Shown: in pieces, positions 5,810 through 6,258 of the stretch
Layout of the letters: each line of letters starts with the position of its first letter
Numbering within the stretch: the stretch's first letter is position 1
Source: an uncultured Clostridia bacterium
GTDB taxonomy: Bacteria; Bacillota_A; Clostridia; Oscillospirales; Oscillospiraceae
DNA: 6,258 nt
Direction of reading: 5' to 3'
Assembly (NCBI GenBank): GCA_947167435.1
Contig: CAMVIC010000098.1
Coordinates: 1-6,258, forward strand
Translations under genes and position numbers: made by a program
The notes under the pieces: model-generated
Told to the model about the DNA's origin: nothing
Databases searched by the model: none
Seen by the model: only the letters and a program-made list of their open reading frames with translations

Positions 5810-6258
5810 AAAGAACCCTGTCCCTGGTCCTGGCGCTGCTGATGCTGATCGGCCTGTGTGCCGCCTACGGCGGTACGGCATCGGCCGAAGGCGAAGCCGG
5901 ACACGTCGACGTCCTGCGTATCGGCTGCCTGTACGCCAACAACAAGTTCTCGCTGCGTTCGCAGAACGACTGCTTCGGCCGCATGAATTACAACGGCTTT
6001 GTCGCTCTGCCCTTCTGGGCGTTTGACGAGACCGGAGAGCTCAGCAGCAAGGGCTGCTTCTTCAACAAGTGGGAAATCAGTGAAGACAACACCGAGCTTA
6101 CCCTCTGGTTCGATACCACCGATCTCTACTGGCACGACGGCGAGCCCGTCACCGTTGACGACGTGCTCTATACCTTCCAGTTCTATAAGGATAACGATTT
6201 CAAGCTCTTTCCTTATATAACGAGCGTAGAGGCCGTGGACGACGGCTGCATCCATGTG
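5806..6258 (+). CDS. Family 5 extracellular solute-binding protein (partial, 3' end outside window)
   Basis: The frame is open from ATG 5806 to the window edge and gives the first 151 residues. It begins with a typical signal peptide: MKR, a hydrophobic core (LSLVLALLMLIGL), and a likely signal peptidase I site after TASA (residues 24-27). The mature part shows the SBP family 5 start (VLRIGCLYANN). NYNGFVALPF and ISEDNTELTLWF then lead to the family signature LYWHDGEPVTVDDVLYTFQF (107-126), which matches the usual 'FHDGxPxTAEDVxxS' element. This protein would capture the ligand outside the membrane and deliver it to the permeases. Cys18 is preceded by I-G-L, which is not a good lipobox, so anchoring is uncertain. 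The mature part seen here has four cysteines (41, 56, 84 and 148). The start overlaps the ATPase stop in ATGA. Full members have over 500 residues, so most of the protein is missing. Confidence 0.93.
   Translation, partial: MKRTLSLVLALLMLIGLCAAYGGTASAEGEAGHVDVLRIGCLYANNKFSLRSQNDCFGRMNYNGFVALPFWAFDETGELSSKGCFFNKWEISEDNTELTLWFDTTDLYWHDGEPVTVDDVLYTFQFYKDNDFKLFPYITSVEAVDDGCIHV

Noticed and set aside
4823..5881. Long - strand open frame of 352 codons opposite the ATPases
   Set aside because: It is antisense to two intact ATPase genes with all motifs and spans several gene boundaries; its protein has no recognisable domain.

Overview
The window is GC-rich, densely packed bacterial DNA in which every supportable gene lies on the + strand. 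Strong AGGAGG-type ribosome binding sites, short gene overlaps and the protein families point to a high-GC member of the Clostridia (Firmicutes), perhaps an uncultured gut-type lineage. That assignment is inferred from style, because no rRNA or other marker gene is present.

Region by region: bases 1-111 are the end of an upstream gene whose protein finishes in a four-cysteine tail. A very long hairpin followed by a T-run (149-207) looks like its terminator. Bases 208-572 are non-coding and rich in small inverted and direct repeats. They include a second candidate terminator or attenuator (330-368) and, in the most AT-rich patch, a perfect 20-bp palindrome (486-505) overlapping an extended -10-like element. 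I read this as the likely control region of the downstream operon. The operon then runs: TPR-repeat protein (573-1436), class I SAM-dependent methyltransferase (1503-2396), two DppB/NikB- and DppC/NikC-type inner-membrane permeases (2372-3397, 3390-4229), two OppD/DppD- and OppF/NikE-type ATPases (4210-5142, 5129-5809), and the start of a family 5 extracellular solute-binding protein (5806 to the window edge).

The last five genes make a complete peptide/nickel-family (PepT class) ABC importer: the binding protein captures the ligand outside, the two permeases form the channel, and the two ATPases drive uptake. From the methyltransferase onward each gene overlaps the next by 4 to 25 bases, so the methyltransferase is physically and probably translationally part of the transporter operon. 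The substrate cannot be read from the sequence. Peptides, nickel or another metal, and a metal-chelator complex are all possible.

The point of most interest is the pairing of a methyltransferase and a TPR protein with this importer, behind a palindromic operator and downstream of a cysteine-tailed protein that could be a metal- or redox-sensing regulator. The ATPase and binding-protein genes also have odd features: the second ATPase is short, and the binding protein has no convincing lipobox.
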